DNA of 64,000 nucleotides from Psychrobacter sp. I-STPA6b (GCF_020662265.1 NZ_VEWM01000080.1:1-64000), one strand, 5' to 3'. Shown: positions 35,593-46,421, counted from the first letter of the stretch. A program made the numbers and translations. The notes: a model not told the origin generated them from the sequence alone.

Positions 35593-37638
35593 TTATGTTT
35601 CTAAATTCAGTTTCAATTTAACAATACTTCCTTGTCCTTGAGACTGTAAATATTGCATTACTGGTGACTGATTTAGCTTTTGTTTCGCCATTAACTCAGC
35701 TTGCTCTAAGCGCATTTGTTGTCGTTTTTCTGGTATTAAAGTCTGTGCAGATGCTAATAAGCTTGAATCGACCTCAATACTTAAAGAAACCATGCCCAAA
35801 TCTTGTTGTAATTGCTGTGCCAAAGCATGAAATGTACTGTGCATATGCTTGGTATCAAATGCCACTTTAAATACACCATCACCATGCACATCACCTGTCA
35901 TCACACCTTGTCGTGCTAGTGCTAACTGGTCTTGGGCTAGCTTGCCTGCTTTGCGCGCACATTGTAACCAATAATCCCATTTTTCTGCTGTCCACTGCCC
36001 CTCTAAAAGCTGTTCTGGACAATTTAACAACGCTCTGGGGTCATCAGGCAGTAACTGAGACGTATTCTCGTTTGGTTCAACGTTTGGTTCAACGTTTGGT
36101 TCAACGTTTGGTTCAACGTTTGGTTCAACGTTTGGTTCAACGTTTGGTTCAACGTTTGGTTCAACGTTTGGTTCAACGTTTGGTTCAGCGTTTGGTTCAA
36201 CGTTTGGTTCAACGTTTGGTTCAACAGCATCTAGGCTAACATTAGAGAACTGCTCAGAAAACCGCATCGCCTCTTGGTCATATCCATCATAACGACTATC
36301 TAACGCATCATATCGTATATCTTGCGTATCGTATGCACTTGCTAAGCCCGCATTATCTGTTACTCCCGTCGCATCTACCGTTTCTACAGAGCGTATATCA
36401 TCATAGCTCTCTTCTCTGGTGTCTTCTCTTGTATCTTTATCTTCCCTAATATATTCCTCAGTATCTTCTTCAACAACTTGCTGAGAAGATGATATGGATA
36501 CAGATTGCAATTGTTCAGCTTGTGGTTGAACGACTTCATTAACGGGTAATGGTCGAAATGCCAGCAACCGTAACAGACACATCTCTAATGCCTGCATCGG
36601 TGTATTTGCCAACTTAATATTCTCTCGACCTTGTATGGTGATTTGATAATATAACTGCAAAACATCAGGGCTTATTTGCTGTGCCAAATGCTCAATATCT
36701 TGGGCATGATAAGCACTGACATTTAAGCTCACATTAGGTACTATTTGTACCATTGCCAACTGATGAAGTAGTTCAGCAAGCCCATCAAACATACTACCAG
36801 CATCAACTAACTGCTGGCGCATCTGCTCAATTTGCGCCCCTACAGCCACCGTATCTCCCACAAAAATAGCATGCAACAACTTCACTAAATCTGCACTATC
36901 TATCAATCCCAGCATGTCATTGACAGTCTCATCACTCAAAGCACCTTGCCCAAAGGCAATGGCTTGGTCTGTCAAAGATAACGCATCACGTACTGAGCCT
37001 TTTGCAGCATGTGCTAACTGCCATAACGCAGCATCAGTAAAACTTACCTGCTCTTGAGTCAAGATATGATGAAGATGCTCACTAATCGCTTGTTGAGTTA
37101 AAGGACGCAACACAAATTGCAGACAACGAGAAATAATAGTGATAGGAAGTTTTTGGGGGTCAGTTGTTGCCAACAAAAACTTGACATGCTCTGGTGGCTC
37201 TTCTAACGTCTTTAATAGTGCATTAAAACTGTGTGTTGACAGCATATGCACTTCATCAATCAAATAAACCTTATAACGCCCTTGTGTGGGTGCATAAGGT
37301 ACATTATCTAACAGCTCACGTGTATCTTCGACTTTAGTACGTGAAGCCGCATCAATCTCTATTAAATCAATAAACCGCCCTTGGTCAATTGCCACACAGC
37401 TACTACACTTCCCACATGGCTGGCTGGTGACGCCCGTATCACAGTTCAAGCATTTTGCCAAAATACGAGCAATGGTAGTTTTACCAACACCTCGTGTCCC
37501 TGTAAATAAATAAGCATGATGAAGACGACCATAATCAATCGCATTAATCAGTGCTTGTGAGACGTGCGTCTGTCCGACTAAATCATAAAAACTCTTTGGA
37601 CGATATTTGCGAGCTAAAACTTGATAAGGCTGTGACAT
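35593..37638 (-). CDS. dnaX: DNA polymerase III subunit gamma/tau with tandem-repeat linker
   Basis: 681 residues; clamp-loader ATPase. AAA+ module with Walker [10 protein letters not shown] near 46-54, zinc module (CLNC ... PCGKCSSC), Walker B/DEVH-like LIDEVHMLS and sensor SRC; lid and collar to ~370. The linker is acidic, Arg-rich and then carries 13 E-P-N-(V/A) units encoded by a 12-bp minisatellite (36071-36222), ahead of the tau C-terminal domain (~545-681). I saw no A-AAA-AAG slippery site, so whether gamma is made by frameshifting is open. Start at [14 protein letters not shown] (37638). Confidence 0.96.
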   Translation of the reverse strand: MSQPYQVLARKYRPKSFYDLVGQTHVSQALINAIDYGRLHHAYLFTGTRGVGKTTIARILAKCLNCDTGVTSQPCGKCSSCVAIDQGRFIDLIEIDAASRTKVEDTRELLDNVPYAPTQGRYKVYLIDEVHMLSTHSFNALLKTLEEPPEHVKFLLATTDPQKLPITIISRCLQFVLRPLTQQAISEHLHHILTQEQVSFTDAALWQLAHAAKGSVRDALSLTDQAIAFGQGALSDETVNDMLGLIDSADLVKLLHAIFVGDTVAVGAQIEQMRQQLVDAGSMFDGLAELLHQLAMVQIVPNVSLNVSAYHAQDIEHLAQQISPDVLQLYYQITIQGRENIKLANTPMQALEMCLLRLLAFRPLPVNEVVQPQAEQLQSVSISSSQQVVEEDTEEYIREDKDTREDTREESYDDIRSVETVDATGVTDNAGLASAYDTQDIRYDALDSRYDGYDQEAMRFSEQFSNVSLDAVEPNVEPNVEPNAEPNVEPNVEPNVEPNVEPNVEPNVEPNVEPNVEPNVEPNENTSQLLPDDPRALLNCPEQLLEGQWTAEKWDYWLQCARKAGKLAQDQLALARQGVMTGDVHGDGVFKVAFDTKHMHSTFHALAQQLQQDLGMVSLSIEVDSSLLASAQTLIPEKRQQMRLEQAELMAKQKLNQSPVMQYLQSQGQGSIVKLKLNLET
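36071..36222 (-). repeat. 12-bp coding minisatellite in dnaX (13 units)
   Basis: GAACCAAACGTT (minus strand) is repeated 13 times without a break, one unit reading GCT for GTT (Ala for Val). It encodes Glu-Pro-Asn-Val repeats in the tau linker. The near-perfect identity of the units points to recent expansion; the multiple-of-three period keeps the frame at any copy number. Confidence 0.95.
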
Positions 37639-37691
37639 AGGGGCAATCAAACTTATAAATTAAAAGAAAAAAGTACCACAAAAAGTATAAC

Positions 37692-37718
37692 AAAAAAGCC
37701 AACCATAAAGGCTGGCTT
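37692..37718 (-). terminator. Terminator of the DJ-1/PfpI gene
   Basis: AGCCAACC pairs with GGCTGGCT (one mismatch) over ATAAA; on the minus strand it ends in TTTTTT. Confidence 0.75.
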
Positions 37719-37789
37719 TATCCATATAAATTATATATAAATAAAAATATCAGAGTAATTTAACTTTCCTAACTTATTAAATTAAACCT

Positions 37790-38371
37790 CTAAATTTCAA
37801 TTTTTGCTCCCAATACTTTAGCAAACTGTGCTAACCAAACAGGATGTGCAGGCCATGCAGGGGCTGTCACTAAATGACCATCTGTCACAGCTTCTGTCAC
37901 CTCAATATCTGCATACTCACCGCCTGCCAAACGTACATCAGGTGCACAAGCGGGATAAGCAGAGCATTTTTTATCAGTCAGTACATTAGCGGTTGCCAAA
38001 AGTTGCGCCCCATGACATACGGCAGCGATTGGCTTTTTAGCACTATCAAACTCTTTGACAATCTCCAAAACCCGATCATTCAAACGCAGATATTCTGGCG
38101 CACGCCCACCGGGAATCAGTAAGCCAACATAGTCTTCTGTATTAACTGCCGCAAAGTCATAATTGATGGCAAAATTATGTCCCCGCTTTTCGCTATATGT
38201 CTGATCACCTTCAAAATCATGAATCGCAGTTGCTACCGTATCACCCGCTTTTTTATCAGGACAGACTGCATCTACTTGATAGCCCAGTGCTAATAAAAAC
38301 TGGAATGGCACCATGGTTTCATAATCTTCAGCGTAATCACCAACAAGCATTAAAATCTTTTTATCTGACAT
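37790..38371 (-). CDS. DJ-1/PfpI family protein
   Basis: 193 residues, flavodoxin-like fold of the DJ-1/PfpI superfamily with the nucleophile elbow [11 protein letters not shown] (Cys ~120) and upstream acidic residue in YAEDYE. Family members are reported as proteases, chaperones or glyoxalase/deglycase-type enzymes; the specific activity cannot be read from sequence. Start at [22 protein letters not shown] lies upstream of this ATG (plus-strand ACTCCTT at 38379-38385). Confidence 0.9.
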   Translation of the reverse strand: MSDKKILMLVGDYAEDYETMVPFQFLLALGYQVDAVCPDKKAGDTVATAIHDFEGDQTYSEKRGHNFAINYDFAAVNTEDYVGLLIPGGRAPEYLRLNDRVLEIVKEFDSAKKPIAAVCHGAQLLATANVLTDKKCSAYPACAPDVRLAGGEYADIEVTEAVTDGHLVTAPAWPAHPVWLAQFAKVLGAKIEI

Positions 38372-38585
38372 CGACTGACTCCTTATCTTAGTTATAGATG
38401 TATTTGATATAAATACCAATATTTTTATTGGTACTTATATCATAGCCTCTAATATGATAAAGAACAATGACACAAAGATGACAGTTTTAAGAGCCTATAT
38501 TTGTTTTTTATAGCAGGGTAATAAATATTCAATATAGACCCTCATATCACACATATCCACAGAATATGTTATCTATATAATATAG

Positions 38586-40115
38586 TTAATCTACTTTACG
38601 GCGCATATGCGGGAACAAAATCACATCACGAATACTTGCTGCATCAGTAAATAACATTACCAAACGGTCGATACCAATGCCTTCACCTGCGGTCGGTGGC
38701 AAGCCATACGATAATGCCTCAATATAATCGGCATCAAAGTGCATTGCTTCATCATCACCTGCATCTTTTTCAGCAACCTGACCATGAAAACGCTCAGCTT
38801 GGTCGGCAGGGTCATTCAGCTCACTAAAGCCATTTGCCAACTCACGCCCGCCAATAAACAGCTCAAAACGGTCGGTAATCTCTGGATTGTCATCATTACG
38901 GCGAGCCAATGGCGATGTTTCAGCAGGGTATTCAGTAATAAAGGTTGGCTGGCGTAGCTTATGTTCTGCCGTTTCTTCAAAGATAATGGTTTGCAGTTTA
39001 CCAATACCAAAGCCTTCTTTAACCTGTTGTTTTAAGGTATTTTGGGCATAATCGGCTAAGTAATCTCTGTCGTCAATTTTGCTCATATCAAAATCTTCGG
39101 CATATTGAGCAATCGCCTCTTTCATCGTTAAGCGAGCAAATGGGGCTTTTAAGCTGATAGCCTCTTCTTGATAAGTCAGCTCTGTTGTTCCCAAAATATC
39201 ATTGGCTAATTGATTAAACAGACGCTCAGTCAAATCCATCAAATCATGATAATCAGCATAAGCCTGATAAAACTCAATCATGGTAAATTCTGGGTTATGA
39301 CGAGTTGAAACACCTTCATTACGAAAACTGCGGTTAATCTCAAATACCCGCTCAAAGCCACCGACTACCAAGCGTTTTAGGTACAACTCAGGGGCAATAC
39401 GCAAATATAACGGCATATCTAACGCATTATGATGAGTAATAAATGGACGAGCCACTGCACCACCGGGGATTGGGTGCATCATTGGCGTTTCTACTTCCAT
39501 AAAGCGTTCATTCAACATAAATTTGCGAATACCACTAATCACCTGACTGCGAATGATAAAGGTATCACGACTGGCTTCATTGGTCATCAAATCCAAATGG
39601 CGATTGCGATAACGTGCCTCAACATCAGCTAAACCATGAAACTTATTCGGCATTGGACGCAAAGATTTGGTTAATAAAGTAATCTGTTCGATATGCACAT
39701 ACAAGTCGCCTTTACCTGAGCGACCGATATAACCTGATACGCCCACAATATCACCCAAATCAAGTGATTTAATCAATGCTAACGTGTCTTTATCAAGCTC
39801 TTTGCGAGCGACATAAAGCTGAATACGCCCTGTCATGTCTTGGATAACGATAAATGCCCCACGATTGAGCATCACTCGCCCTGCAACATTAACTTGCGTT
39901 TTCTCACCTGCAGATACTTTCTCTTCAATCTCTTGCTTAGAAATATCAGCAAACTTGGTCTGCAAATCTTGAGCATAGTCGGTGCGTTTAAAGCCATTGG
40001 GATAAGCAGGCTTGCCCGTTGCAGTTATCTCATCAAGTTTGGCTTGACGCTGAGCAATTAGCTCATTGGCATCTTGTGGATTTTCGTTTTGCTCTTGGTG
40101 ATTTTGATTTGACAT
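38586..40115 (-). CDS. lysS: Lysyl-tRNA synthetase, class II
   Basis: 509 residues. N-terminal OB fold for anticodon binding (~60-160: [20 protein letters not shown]), class II motifs 1-3 in the catalytic domain ([49 protein letters not shown]). Charges tRNA-Lys. N-terminus is Gln/Asn-rich for ~20 residues. Good match in length to E. coli LysS (505). Confidence 0.98.
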   Translation of the reverse strand: MSNQNHQEQNENPQDANELIAQRQAKLDEITATGKPAYPNGFKRTDYAQDLQTKFADISKQEIEEKVSAGEKTQVNVAGRVMLNRGAFIVIQDMTGRIQLYVARKELDKDTLALIKSLDLGDIVGVSGYIGRSGKGDLYVHIEQITLLTKSLRPMPNKFHGLADVEARYRNRHLDLMTNEASRDTFIIRSQVISGIRKFMLNERFMEVETPMMHPIPGGAVARPFITHHNALDMPLYLRIAPELYLKRLVVGGFERVFEINRSFRNEGVSTRHNPEFTMIEFYQAYADYHDLMDLTERLFNQLANDILGTTELTYQEEAISLKAPFARLTMKEAIAQYAEDFDMSKIDDRDYLADYAQNTLKQQVKEGFGIGKLQTIIFEETAEHKLRQPTFITEYPAETSPLARRNDDNPEITDRFELFIGGRELANGFSELNDPADQAERFHGQVAEKDAGDDEAMHFDADYIEALSYGLPPTAGEGIGIDRLVMLFTDAASIRDVILFPHMRRKVD

Positions 40116-40200
40116 AAAACTCTCAAAATTGTTAATTAAAAAAATAAATATAAGTTGCTAATATCATTAGCAACCTAATAGTAAAAATAGATTCGCTGGG

Positions 40201-40713
40201 TTAATCGACACAAAGCATACCTTGTGCCACACCTTTTTCAATGACTTGGTAACAGCCAAAGGGACTGCTGTTTGCTGAACACTGTCCAGTTTGATTACTC
40301 AACCCTGCCTCAATATATTGTTCTGTATTTCGGCAAGTCCCTTGACACTCTGAGCTATCTTGGCAAGTTTTGCCTGCATCTGCATACTCAACCACACACT
40401 GATAACAACCCAACATACCGCCCACTTGTAAGCTTCCACCCTGCTGTTGACACTGCTGAACCATGGCTGTTGGAGGTTTATTAGATGGCGTATAACAACC
40501 TGAATATTCTGCATTCTCTGTTGTGCTTTCCAATGTACTTTTTGGCGTTTTCTCTAAGTTTTCTGTGATTTTAACAGAGCTATCTGGGTTTTGATTGTCT
40601 GCTTTAGTTAATGAAGACGTACATGCAGATAACCCAAATAAAAGCACCATTATAAAACCAATCAAGGTTAATTTATTGCTCAATGGTGCTAATGTGAATG
40701 ATGTCTTTACCAT
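40201..40713 (-). CDS. Cys-rich putative lipoprotein
   Basis: About 170 residues with a hydrophobic signal (LTLIGFIMVLLFGLSACTSS) ending in a lipobox L-S-A-C. The mature part has a Ser/Thr/Glu-rich linker (~30-65) then ~100 residues with twelve or more Cys (GMLGCYQC, KTCQDSSECQGTC), suggesting a disulfide-bonded periplasmic domain. Start taken as ATG 40713; a GTG four codons earlier is possible. Family not recognised. It lies between lysS and prfA. Confidence 0.7.
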   Translation of the reverse strand: MVKTSFTLAPLSNKLTLIGFIMVLLFGLSACTSSLTKADNQNPDSSVKITENLEKTPKSTLESTTENAEYSGCYTPSNKPPTAMVQQCQQQGGSLQVGGMLGCYQCVVEYADAGKTCQDSSECQGTCRNTEQYIEAGLSNQTGQCSANSSPFGCYQVIEKGVAQGMLCVD

Positions 40714-40832
40714 AAAAAATTTCACTATTGGGTTAAGGTTTTTCTATCGCTAAGTTTAGAGTCATTCGCTATTCAGGCTGTTTCCATATTGTTTTTGGTA
40801 AAAAATAAAATATGGATAATAACGTACCTACC

Positions 40833-41924
40833 TTATTCCTCACCGCCAATGCTTGCCATTAAATCTGCCTGATGCTCACGCAATAACGCATCTAACAACT
40901 CGTCCAAATCGCCTTCCATAATGCTGTCTAACTTATATAGAGTCAGATTAATGCGGTGGTCGGTCATACGCCCTTGTGGGAAGTTATAGGTACGAATACG
41001 CTCACTACGGTCGCCACTACCAACCAAATCTCGACGCATCTCATCGGCAGTATCTACTTGGGCTTGCACTTTGGCTTGCTGAATACGTGATACCAGCATT
41101 TTCATCGCTTTATCGCGGTTTTTGTGTTGGCTACGTTCTTGCTGACACTCAACCACGGTACCAGTTGGAATGTGCGTTAAACGTACTGCCGAATCAGTGG
41201 TATTGACGTGCTGACCACCCGCCCCACTTGAGCGGAAAGTATCCATACGAATATCGGCAGGGTTAATATCCACCGTATCATCAATTTCAACTTCTGGCAT
41301 GACTGCAACGGTACACGCTGAGGTATGCACTCGCCCTTGACTTTCAGTCTCTGGCACACGTTGCACTCGATGCGCCCCTGATTCAAACTTTAAGCGACCA
41401 TATACACCCGTTCCTGATACTCGGGTGATGATTTCTTTGTAACCACCATGTTCGCCTTCATTGGCAGACAGCACTTCCACTGTCCAGCCTTGATTTTGAG
41501 CATATTTTTGGTACATACGGAACAAGTCACCTGAAAATATCGCCGCTTCATCACCACCTGTCCCTGCACGAATTTCCAAAAAGGCAGGTACTTTGTCATT
41601 GGGGTCTTTGGGCAACATCATGACGTTTAACTCTTCTTCCATATCAATAATGGCTTGGCGAGCAGTGTCAATTTCATCTTGCATCATTTCTTTCATTTCA
41701 GGGTCAATTGCTTCAGCTATCATCTCTTCAGCATCGGCTTGGTCAGCTTCTGCTTGTAGATAACGCTGCCAAAGAGTAGTGATTTCGCTTAAATCACTGT
41801 GCTCCATTGACAGTTCACGAAACTGATTATTATCACTAATAACATCAGGGTCAGATAATAATGCAGTGACTTCTTCAAAGCGGTCAACCATTTGGTCGAG
41901 GCGTAGGCGTAAGGATTCTTTCAT
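40833..41924 (-). CDS. prfA: Peptide chain release factor 1
   Basis: 363 residues. Recognises UAA/UAG stop codons. Domain 3 has the GGQ hydrolysis motif ([16 protein letters not shown]); the codon-recognition tripeptide is P-E-T ([13 protein letters not shown]), a common variant of the P-A/V-T of RF1, and not the S-P-F of RF2. Coiled N-terminal domain typical. Preceded by a terminator and an AT-rich TATAAT element. Confidence 0.97.
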   Translation of the reverse strand: MKESLRLRLDQMVDRFEEVTALLSDPDVISDNNQFRELSMEHSDLSEITTLWQRYLQAEADQADAEEMIAEAIDPEMKEMMQDEIDTARQAIIDMEEELNVMMLPKDPNDKVPAFLEIRAGTGGDEAAIFSGDLFRMYQKYAQNQGWTVEVLSANEGEHGGYKEIITRVSGTGVYGRLKFESGAHRVQRVPETESQGRVHTSACTVAVMPEVEIDDTVDINPADIRMDTFRSSGAGGQHVNTTDSAVRLTHIPTGTVVECQQERSQHKNRDKAMKMLVSRIQQAKVQAQVDTADEMRRDLVGSGDRSERIRTYNFPQGRMTDHRINLTLYKLDSIMEGDLDELLDALLREHQADLMASIGGEE

Positions 41925-41964
41925 ATTGGTATTTTAATGTGGTTAAAACAAAGGGGGATTATAA

Positions 41965-41999
41965 CAAAAAACCCAACCTATCACAGCGACAGGTTGAGT
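41965..41999 (-). terminator. Terminator between the FabH-like gene and prfA
   Basis: ACTCAACCTGTC and GATAGGTTGGGT (minus strand) pair with two mismatches and are followed by TTTTTT; TATAAT for prfA follows directly (minus strand of 41958-41963). Confidence 0.78.
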
Positions 42000-42054
42000 C
42001 TTTATACAAATTTTGACAAGGTTTTATCCATTGTCTGATACAAGTCGGGCAGAT

Positions 42055-43200
42055 TTATACCTTTCTGACCAATACTGAGCCAATCGAATAGCCTGCACCA
42101 AATGAACAAATAACCCCTAAATCACCCGAGCTTAGCTGGTCTTGATAACGGTGAAAAACAATCATTGGGCTGGCTGAGCTGGTATTGGCAAACTCATCAA
42201 TCACACTTGGAGCAATAGATTTATCTGCTTCTTTACCGACAACCATACGCAAAATTAAATCGAGCATATTAGCATTGGCTTGGTGTAACCACATCATCTT
42301 AATTTCGCTAGGCTGTAAGTCATTTTCTTGCAGATGGGTACTGATGATTTCAGCAACTTTCGGGCAGACTTCCTTAAAGACTTTACGCCCATGTTGCAAA
42401 AACAGCTTATCTGTCACTGGCTCTTTGATATCGGGATACATTGGCGTACCCGCTGCCAAAAACTCGGCTCTATCCATAAAGCCATATTCATTTTTGATAT
42501 TGGTTGAAAACTGAGTAAACAGTTTACTATCTAAGATTTCATAGCCTTTTGGTGTTTCTAGCTCTTCAACAATGGTTGCAGTCGCCACGTCACCAAAAAT
42601 AAAATGACTGTCACGATTACGCCAGTTTAAATGTGCTGAGGTAATCTCAACATTAATCACAGCCACGCGCTTACCCAAGCCAGCACGAATTGAGCCTACC
42701 ACTTGAGACAAACCGAAAGTTGCCGCACTACAGGCAACGTTCATATCAAAGGCAAAGCCTCTCTTCATACCAATCGCATGTTGAATTTCAATGGCAACGG
42801 CAGGATAGGTTCGCTGAAAATTTGAACACGCTAAAATTACCCCATCCAAGTCATCTGCTGTTAATCCTGCATTATCTAGTGCTTGTTGTAATGCTGATAC
42901 GCCCATCTCTGCCATCACGGACAGCTCTTCACCCAACTTGCGATATGGGATAACAGGTGCCATGATTTCAGGGTCTAAAATGCCTGATTTTTCCATCACA
43001 TAGCGTGATTTAATACCTGATACTTTTTCAATAAACTCTGCTGATGAATGTTGTAGTGGCTCAATATCACCTGCGTCAATCTGCGCTTGATGCTCAGCAT
43101 TATAGTTGTCTACATACTGATTAAACGTAGCAACCAGCTCTTCATTGCTGATTTTATAAGGTGGGATATATAACCCTGTGGCGGTGATACAAATACTCAT
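42055..43200 (-). CDS. 3-oxoacyl-ACP synthase III (FabH-like) family protein
   Basis: 381 residues, thiolase fold. The KAS III triad is visible: Cys157 (NVACSAATF), His306 (WLHQANANM) and Asn339 (FANTSSASP). It is ~60 residues longer than housekeeping FabH because of an N-terminal insert ([18 protein letters not shown]). This matches the second, PA3286-like group of long KAS III proteins known to elongate medium-chain acyl-CoAs in pseudomonads and vibrios. The specific substrate is inferred from that resemblance only. Monocistronic. Confidence 0.87.
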   Translation of the reverse strand: MSICITATGLYIPPYKISNEELVATFNQYVDNYNAEHQAQIDAGDIEPLQHSSAEFIEKVSGIKSRYVMEKSGILDPEIMAPVIPYRKLGEELSVMAEMGVSALQQALDNAGLTADDLDGVILACSNFQRTYPAVAIEIQHAIGMKRGFAFDMNVACSAATFGLSQVVGSIRAGLGKRVAVINVEITSAHLNWRNRDSHFIFGDVATATIVEELETPKGYEILDSKLFTQFSTNIKNEYGFMDRAEFLAAGTPMYPDIKEPVTDKLFLQHGRKVFKEVCPKVAEIISTHLQENDLQPSEIKMMWLHQANANMLDLILRMVVGKEADKSIAPSVIDEFANTSSASPMIVFHRYQDQLSSGDLGVICSFGAGYSIGSVLVRKV

Positions 43201-43664
43201 AGATATTCCTTATGTCTATATTTTTAGCAACCCTAGTATTTCATAAATCTAGTGTTTAGTGAATAACTGTAAACTCATATTAATATGGGCTATTATGCCT
43301 TGATTTAGCAAATTTGACCATATTTTGTTACATTTATTGTCGTTTGGGTATAAAGTTAAGTGACATTGATGATGATATGGTTACGTTATATAGTTACTTT
43401 ATATCCTTCTTTGTATGTCCATGAAATCACTCTCGCCACAAATAAAAATAAACAATATTTCATCATAACTTCATTATAGATTCTGGATTATATTAAAATA
43501 AACATGCACTGATATTCAAATAATATTAAATAATAACCAATGATAATAAAACCCAAATACTTTATCAAAATACACAATACAATTTACCTGCATAAAACCC
43601 ACCACCTTTGTACAATCCCAATCATTAGTATAGAATGGTTCTCATTCTCTTAGGAAACCTGACT
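43201..43664. other. 464-bp intergenic region upstream of pnuC
   Basis: Divergent promoter region between the FabH-like gene and pnuC, very AT-rich. No ORF with a ribosome binding site, no known NAD-riboswitch motif and no repeat were seen. A short inverted repeat (listed separately) lies next to the pnuC ribosome binding site. Confidence 0.5.
43632..43648. promoter_or_regulatory. Inverted repeat AGAATG-N5-CATTCT before pnuC
   Basis: A 6-5-6 inverted repeat directly before the pnuC ribosome binding site. It partly matches the Fur consensus (13 of 19 by eye). A repressor bound here would block transcription or translation of pnuC. Confidence 0.4.
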
Positions 43665-44381
43665 ATGCTAGACATTTTTAATTGGTTATTTGGGCAATAT
43701 GCCGAATACGAACCCATCTTTATTGTCCTTGAACTCATCGCCTCTGTATTTGGTATTGCCAGTGTATTATTAGCACGTAAAGGTAATGTTCTGGTTTATC
43801 CTGTGGGGCTGGTTAGTACCGCTTTATATGTCTATCTACTTTGGAATTGGCAACTATTTGGTGATATGTTGATTAATGCTTACTATACCGCCATGAGCTT
43901 ATATGGTTGGTATAACTGGTCACAAAATTCTGATGCTAATAACAGTAACTCTGATGATAATACAGTGCGTATTGAGCGTATGAGCAAACGTGACTTACCC
44001 ATCATGCTTGGGCTTGCCAGCGTTACAGTCGCCTTTGTGGCATTGGTTTATTATTTCCGCCCAGTGATTAATAATCACTTTAGCTTTACTGGTGTGGAGT
44101 TAGGCATACATTTATTCACATGGGTAGACTACGCTGATATGGTCACCACAGCGTTATTTTTAATGGGTATGTGGCTGATGGCAAGCCGTAAAATCGAAAA
44201 CTGGATTGTATGGATTATCGCTGATAGCATCTCTGTACCATTATATTTTTATAAAGGCTATACCTTCACCTCAGTGCAATATATTATCTTTACTGCCATT
44301 GCCATTTGGGCTTATATCGGCTGGCGTAAACTATATCGTGAGCAACAACTCTCCCATACACCGAATGCCAAACTTGCCTAA
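43665..44381 (+). CDS. pnuC: Nicotinamide riboside/mononucleotide transporter PnuC
   Basis: 238 residues with seven predicted helices, including SVFGIASVLLARKGNVLVYP, WQLFGDMLINAYYTAMSLYGWYNW-type motifs and the SVPLYFYKGY segment typical of PnuC. Imports nicotinamide riboside for NAD salvage. Start at 43665 with AGGA upstream; the earlier GTG-type start has none. A kinase gene follows after two bases, forming an uptake-and-phosphorylation operon. Confidence 0.93.
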   Translation: MLDIFNWLFGQYAEYEPIFIVLELIASVFGIASVLLARKGNVLVYPVGLVSTALYVYLLWNWQLFGDMLINAYYTAMSLYGWYNWSQNSDANNSNSDDNTVRIERMSKRDLPIMLGLASVTVAFVALVYYFRPVINNHFSFTGVELGIHLFTWVDYADMVTTALFLMGMWLMASRKIENWIVWIIADSISVPLYFYKGYTFTSVQYIIFTAIAIWAYIGWRKLYREQQLSHTPNAKLA

Positions 44382-44383
44382 TT

Positions 44384-44989
44384 ATGCAAAATTCCAACCC
44401 AACACTCACCGCTTATCAGCCTAACTTAATCCACTGTGACCTTAGCCAATATCAGCCAGAGTCAATCACTAAAGTGCTGATACTGGGGGCAGAAAGTACA
44501 GGAAAGACAACTTTGTGTCAGGATTTAGCGACTCATTTTAATGAGCCGTGGGTGCTGGAATATATGCGTCCTTATTTGCAAGAAAAATGGGATAAAGAGC
44601 AAAAAACCTGTGAATGGCAGGATTTATTACCCATCGCTCAAGGGCAGATTGACTTAGAAAATAAACTGGCAAAACAAGCTCAAAAATATTTGTTTTGTGA
44701 TACCAGTTTGTTTGAATTGATGGTGTATTCACATTGGTATTATAACGACTGCCCTAGTCAGATTGAGCAAGCAGTCTTATCACACCATTATGATTTAATT
44801 TTGCTCACCAAAGTTGATGTGCCGTGGGTGGCAGATGATTTGCGTGATTGTCCACATGAACGCGATAAAATGGCACAAAAGTTTGCAGACACACTACGCC
44901 ATTACAATAAAGACTTTCGCTGGATTGGTGGTAGTCGGCAACAGCGAGTACAAACGGTGGTGGGTTGGCTTAATGACTTATTAGCTTAG
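44384..44989 (+). CDS. NadR-type ribosylnicotinamide kinase
   Basis: 201 residues, P-loop ILGAESTGKTTLCQDLA at ~33-48, then EYMRPYLQEKW, CDTSLFELMVYSHWYY and LLTKVDVPWVADDLRD, as in the C-terminal domain of NadR. It lacks NadR's repressor and adenylyltransferase domains, so it would only phosphorylate nicotinamide riboside, trapping it after PnuC import. Two bases after pnuC, so translationally coupled. Confidence 0.9.
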   Translation: MQNSNPTLTAYQPNLIHCDLSQYQPESITKVLILGAESTGKTTLCQDLATHFNEPWVLEYMRPYLQEKWDKEQKTCEWQDLLPIAQGQIDLENKLAKQAQKYLFCDTSLFELMVYSHWYYNDCPSQIEQAVLSHHYDLILLTKVDVPWVADDLRDCPHERDKMAQKFADTLRHYNKDFRWIGGSRQQRVQTVVGWLNDLLA

Positions 44990-45002
44990 TGCAATCAATA
45001 AA

Positions 45003-45173
45003 TTAAAACCAATTTTGTGCCACATACCAGCCAGCAAATAACCCAATAATACTGCCCACCAAGCCCATCACCAAGCTGGTTGGCGACCAATAACTTGCAC
45101 CAAATACCCCCGCTAATAAACTACCTGCATAACCAAAACCGATACTAAATACTGCCATCATTAGACGATTCAT
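45003..45173 (-). CDS. Small Gly-rich membrane protein (56 aa)
   Basis: MNRLMMAVFSIGFGYAGS-type start with AGGAATAAAA upstream; two hydrophobic helices (~3-22 and ~33-49) with Gly-x-x-x-Gly spacing, ending AQNWF. This resembles two-helix Gly-zipper proteins. Inner-membrane by prediction. It converges with the kinase gene (14 bases apart). Function unknown. Confidence 0.65.
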   Translation of the reverse strand: MNRLMMAVFSIGFGYAGSLLAGVFGASYWSPTSLVMGLVGSIIGLFAGWYVAQNWF

Positions 45174-45330
45174 TTTTATTCCTGTGTATAATTCATTATA
45201 GTCAATCTAAAAACACAGTATAATATAAATTGTGTCAAGTATTTGATAAATAACATTCCCATTTAACTAATTTTTCGTTACATTAGCTATATTCGACCCA
45301 AATACTGACAAACCCTTTAGGAATAAATCC

Positions 45331-46344
45331 ATGTCCATGTCTAAAACAAATAGCCCTGTTAAAACACACCATATCTTAAGCCTTAGCTTATTAGCCATTG
45401 CCATCAGTGGCTGTGGTGGTCGCGATGACAGTAAGATTAACCGAGAATACGAGCGTATTGAAAATCAAGTCAAAGATGAATACAAACGGGTAGAAAATAA
45501 ACTGTCAAACAATGAAAAAAGTATGGCAGAGATTTTAAAGTCTGTCTTTTTACCTGAGCAAAGCCTTGATAGATTTTTGGATAAAATCACCCCTGAAGGT
45601 GGGCGTGGTGGCTTATATGTTGGGCATTTTGTAGAGCTAGATGATGGTGATAGCAATGATATTGATATTGGAGCGATTTATTTTGATATTAGCGAAGATG
45701 TCGCAGGCAGTGTAAATGGTCGTGTTAGCTATCAACAGCAACCTTGCCAAGATAATCGCACCTTAGCAACGGATACTGCGGTTAAAGTCAATAATAATAT
45801 CGTCGGTAAACTCTCTGGTAGCCTCGATACGCCTAAGTTTCTTGACATGAAATATTTCAATAAACTTGATATAAGAACGCCCAGTATTTTAACCACATTT
45901 GCTGGTAGCTTTAGTGAAAGTGCAAGTGGTCATCCGTGGTTAGGTAGCTTTGAATATCAAGATGGCTTGGGTGGACAAAAACTCTCATCAGGCAAAGATG
46001 ACTGTCATGTTCGCTATACTCTTGGGGGACGAGCCAACTATAGCAGTTATCCGCTTGATTACCATCTTGGTGATATGAAGCTTGAGGTGGTCAATAATAC
46101 GCTTCAATGGCAAAACCCTGCTAATACTGCATTGGTTTTGGTTAGTCAGATAAATATTGATAAGGCAAAATCTGCTGATAATGGCTTTGAGCGTAATCAA
46201 GTGTTCCATCAGCAAGAAACGCAATTTACACCTGTTATCACCGCCCAACGAACCAACTATGCCTTTGTTGCCCAAGCCTTTGATAAAAATAATGCATTAA
46301 TTGGTTATCAAGCAATTGTGATGGATTTGCCAAACGGTAAATAA
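45331..46344 (+). CDS. Putative outer membrane lipoprotein (337 aa)
   Basis: Signal (~13-30) ending I-S-G-C-G-G, a lipobox. Mature protein: a charged helix (~38-70, INREYERIENQVKDEYKRVE), then a long beta-rich region with Tyr/Gly/Asp-rich strands (GGLYVGHFVELDDGDSND, FAGSFSESASGHPWLGSFEY). The latter is reminiscent of Slam-dependent or transferrin-binding-protein-like surface lipoprotein barrels, but not clearly either. AGGAATAAATCC upstream of the ATG. Followed by a strong terminator. Confidence 0.72.
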   Translation: MSMSKTNSPVKTHHILSLSLLAIAISGCGGRDDSKINREYERIENQVKDEYKRVENKLSNNEKSMAEILKSVFLPEQSLDRFLDKITPEGGRGGLYVGHFVELDDGDSNDIDIGAIYFDISEDVAGSVNGRVSYQQQPCQDNRTLATDTAVKVNNNIVGKLSGSLDTPKFLDMKYFNKLDIRTPSILTTFAGSFSESASGHPWLGSFEYQDGLGGQKLSSGKDDCHVRYTLGGRANYSSYPLDYHLGDMKLEVVNNTLQWQNPANTALVLVSQINIDKAKSADNGFERNQVFHQQETQFTPVITAQRTNYAFVAQAFDKNNALIGYQAIVMDLPNGK

Positions 46345-46368
46345 TTAATTGTTTTTTAGGCTAAAGTT

Positions 46369-46403
46369 AAAGTAAGCCAGTTATTTTATTGGCTTACTTT
46401 TTT
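46369..46403 (+). terminator. Terminator of the lipoprotein gene
   Basis: AAAGTAAGCCA pairs with TGGCTTACTTT over a 10-base loop, followed by T-run. Confidence 0.85.
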
Positions 46404-46421
46404 GCTAAATATTGATATAAA

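Noticed and set aside
36071-36222. Possible CRISPR-like repeat array
   Set aside because: The unit is 12 bp with no spacers and lies within the dnaX reading frame.
35913-36239. Plus-strand frame with Leu-Val-Gln-Arg repeats
   Set aside because: It is the opposite strand of the dnaX minisatellite; open only because of the repeat.
35593-37638. Programmed frameshift site in dnaX (A-AAA-AAG)
   Set aside because: Not found on reading the coding strand; the shorter gamma form may arise otherwise or be absent.
43201-43664. NAD or nicotinamide riboswitch upstream of pnuC
   Set aside because: No recognisable conserved motif; only a short inverted repeat was seen.
45195-45240. Possible third copy of the TATAGTC repeat near 45.2 kb
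   Set aside because: Only a single TATAGTC end is present; no core or second end was found.
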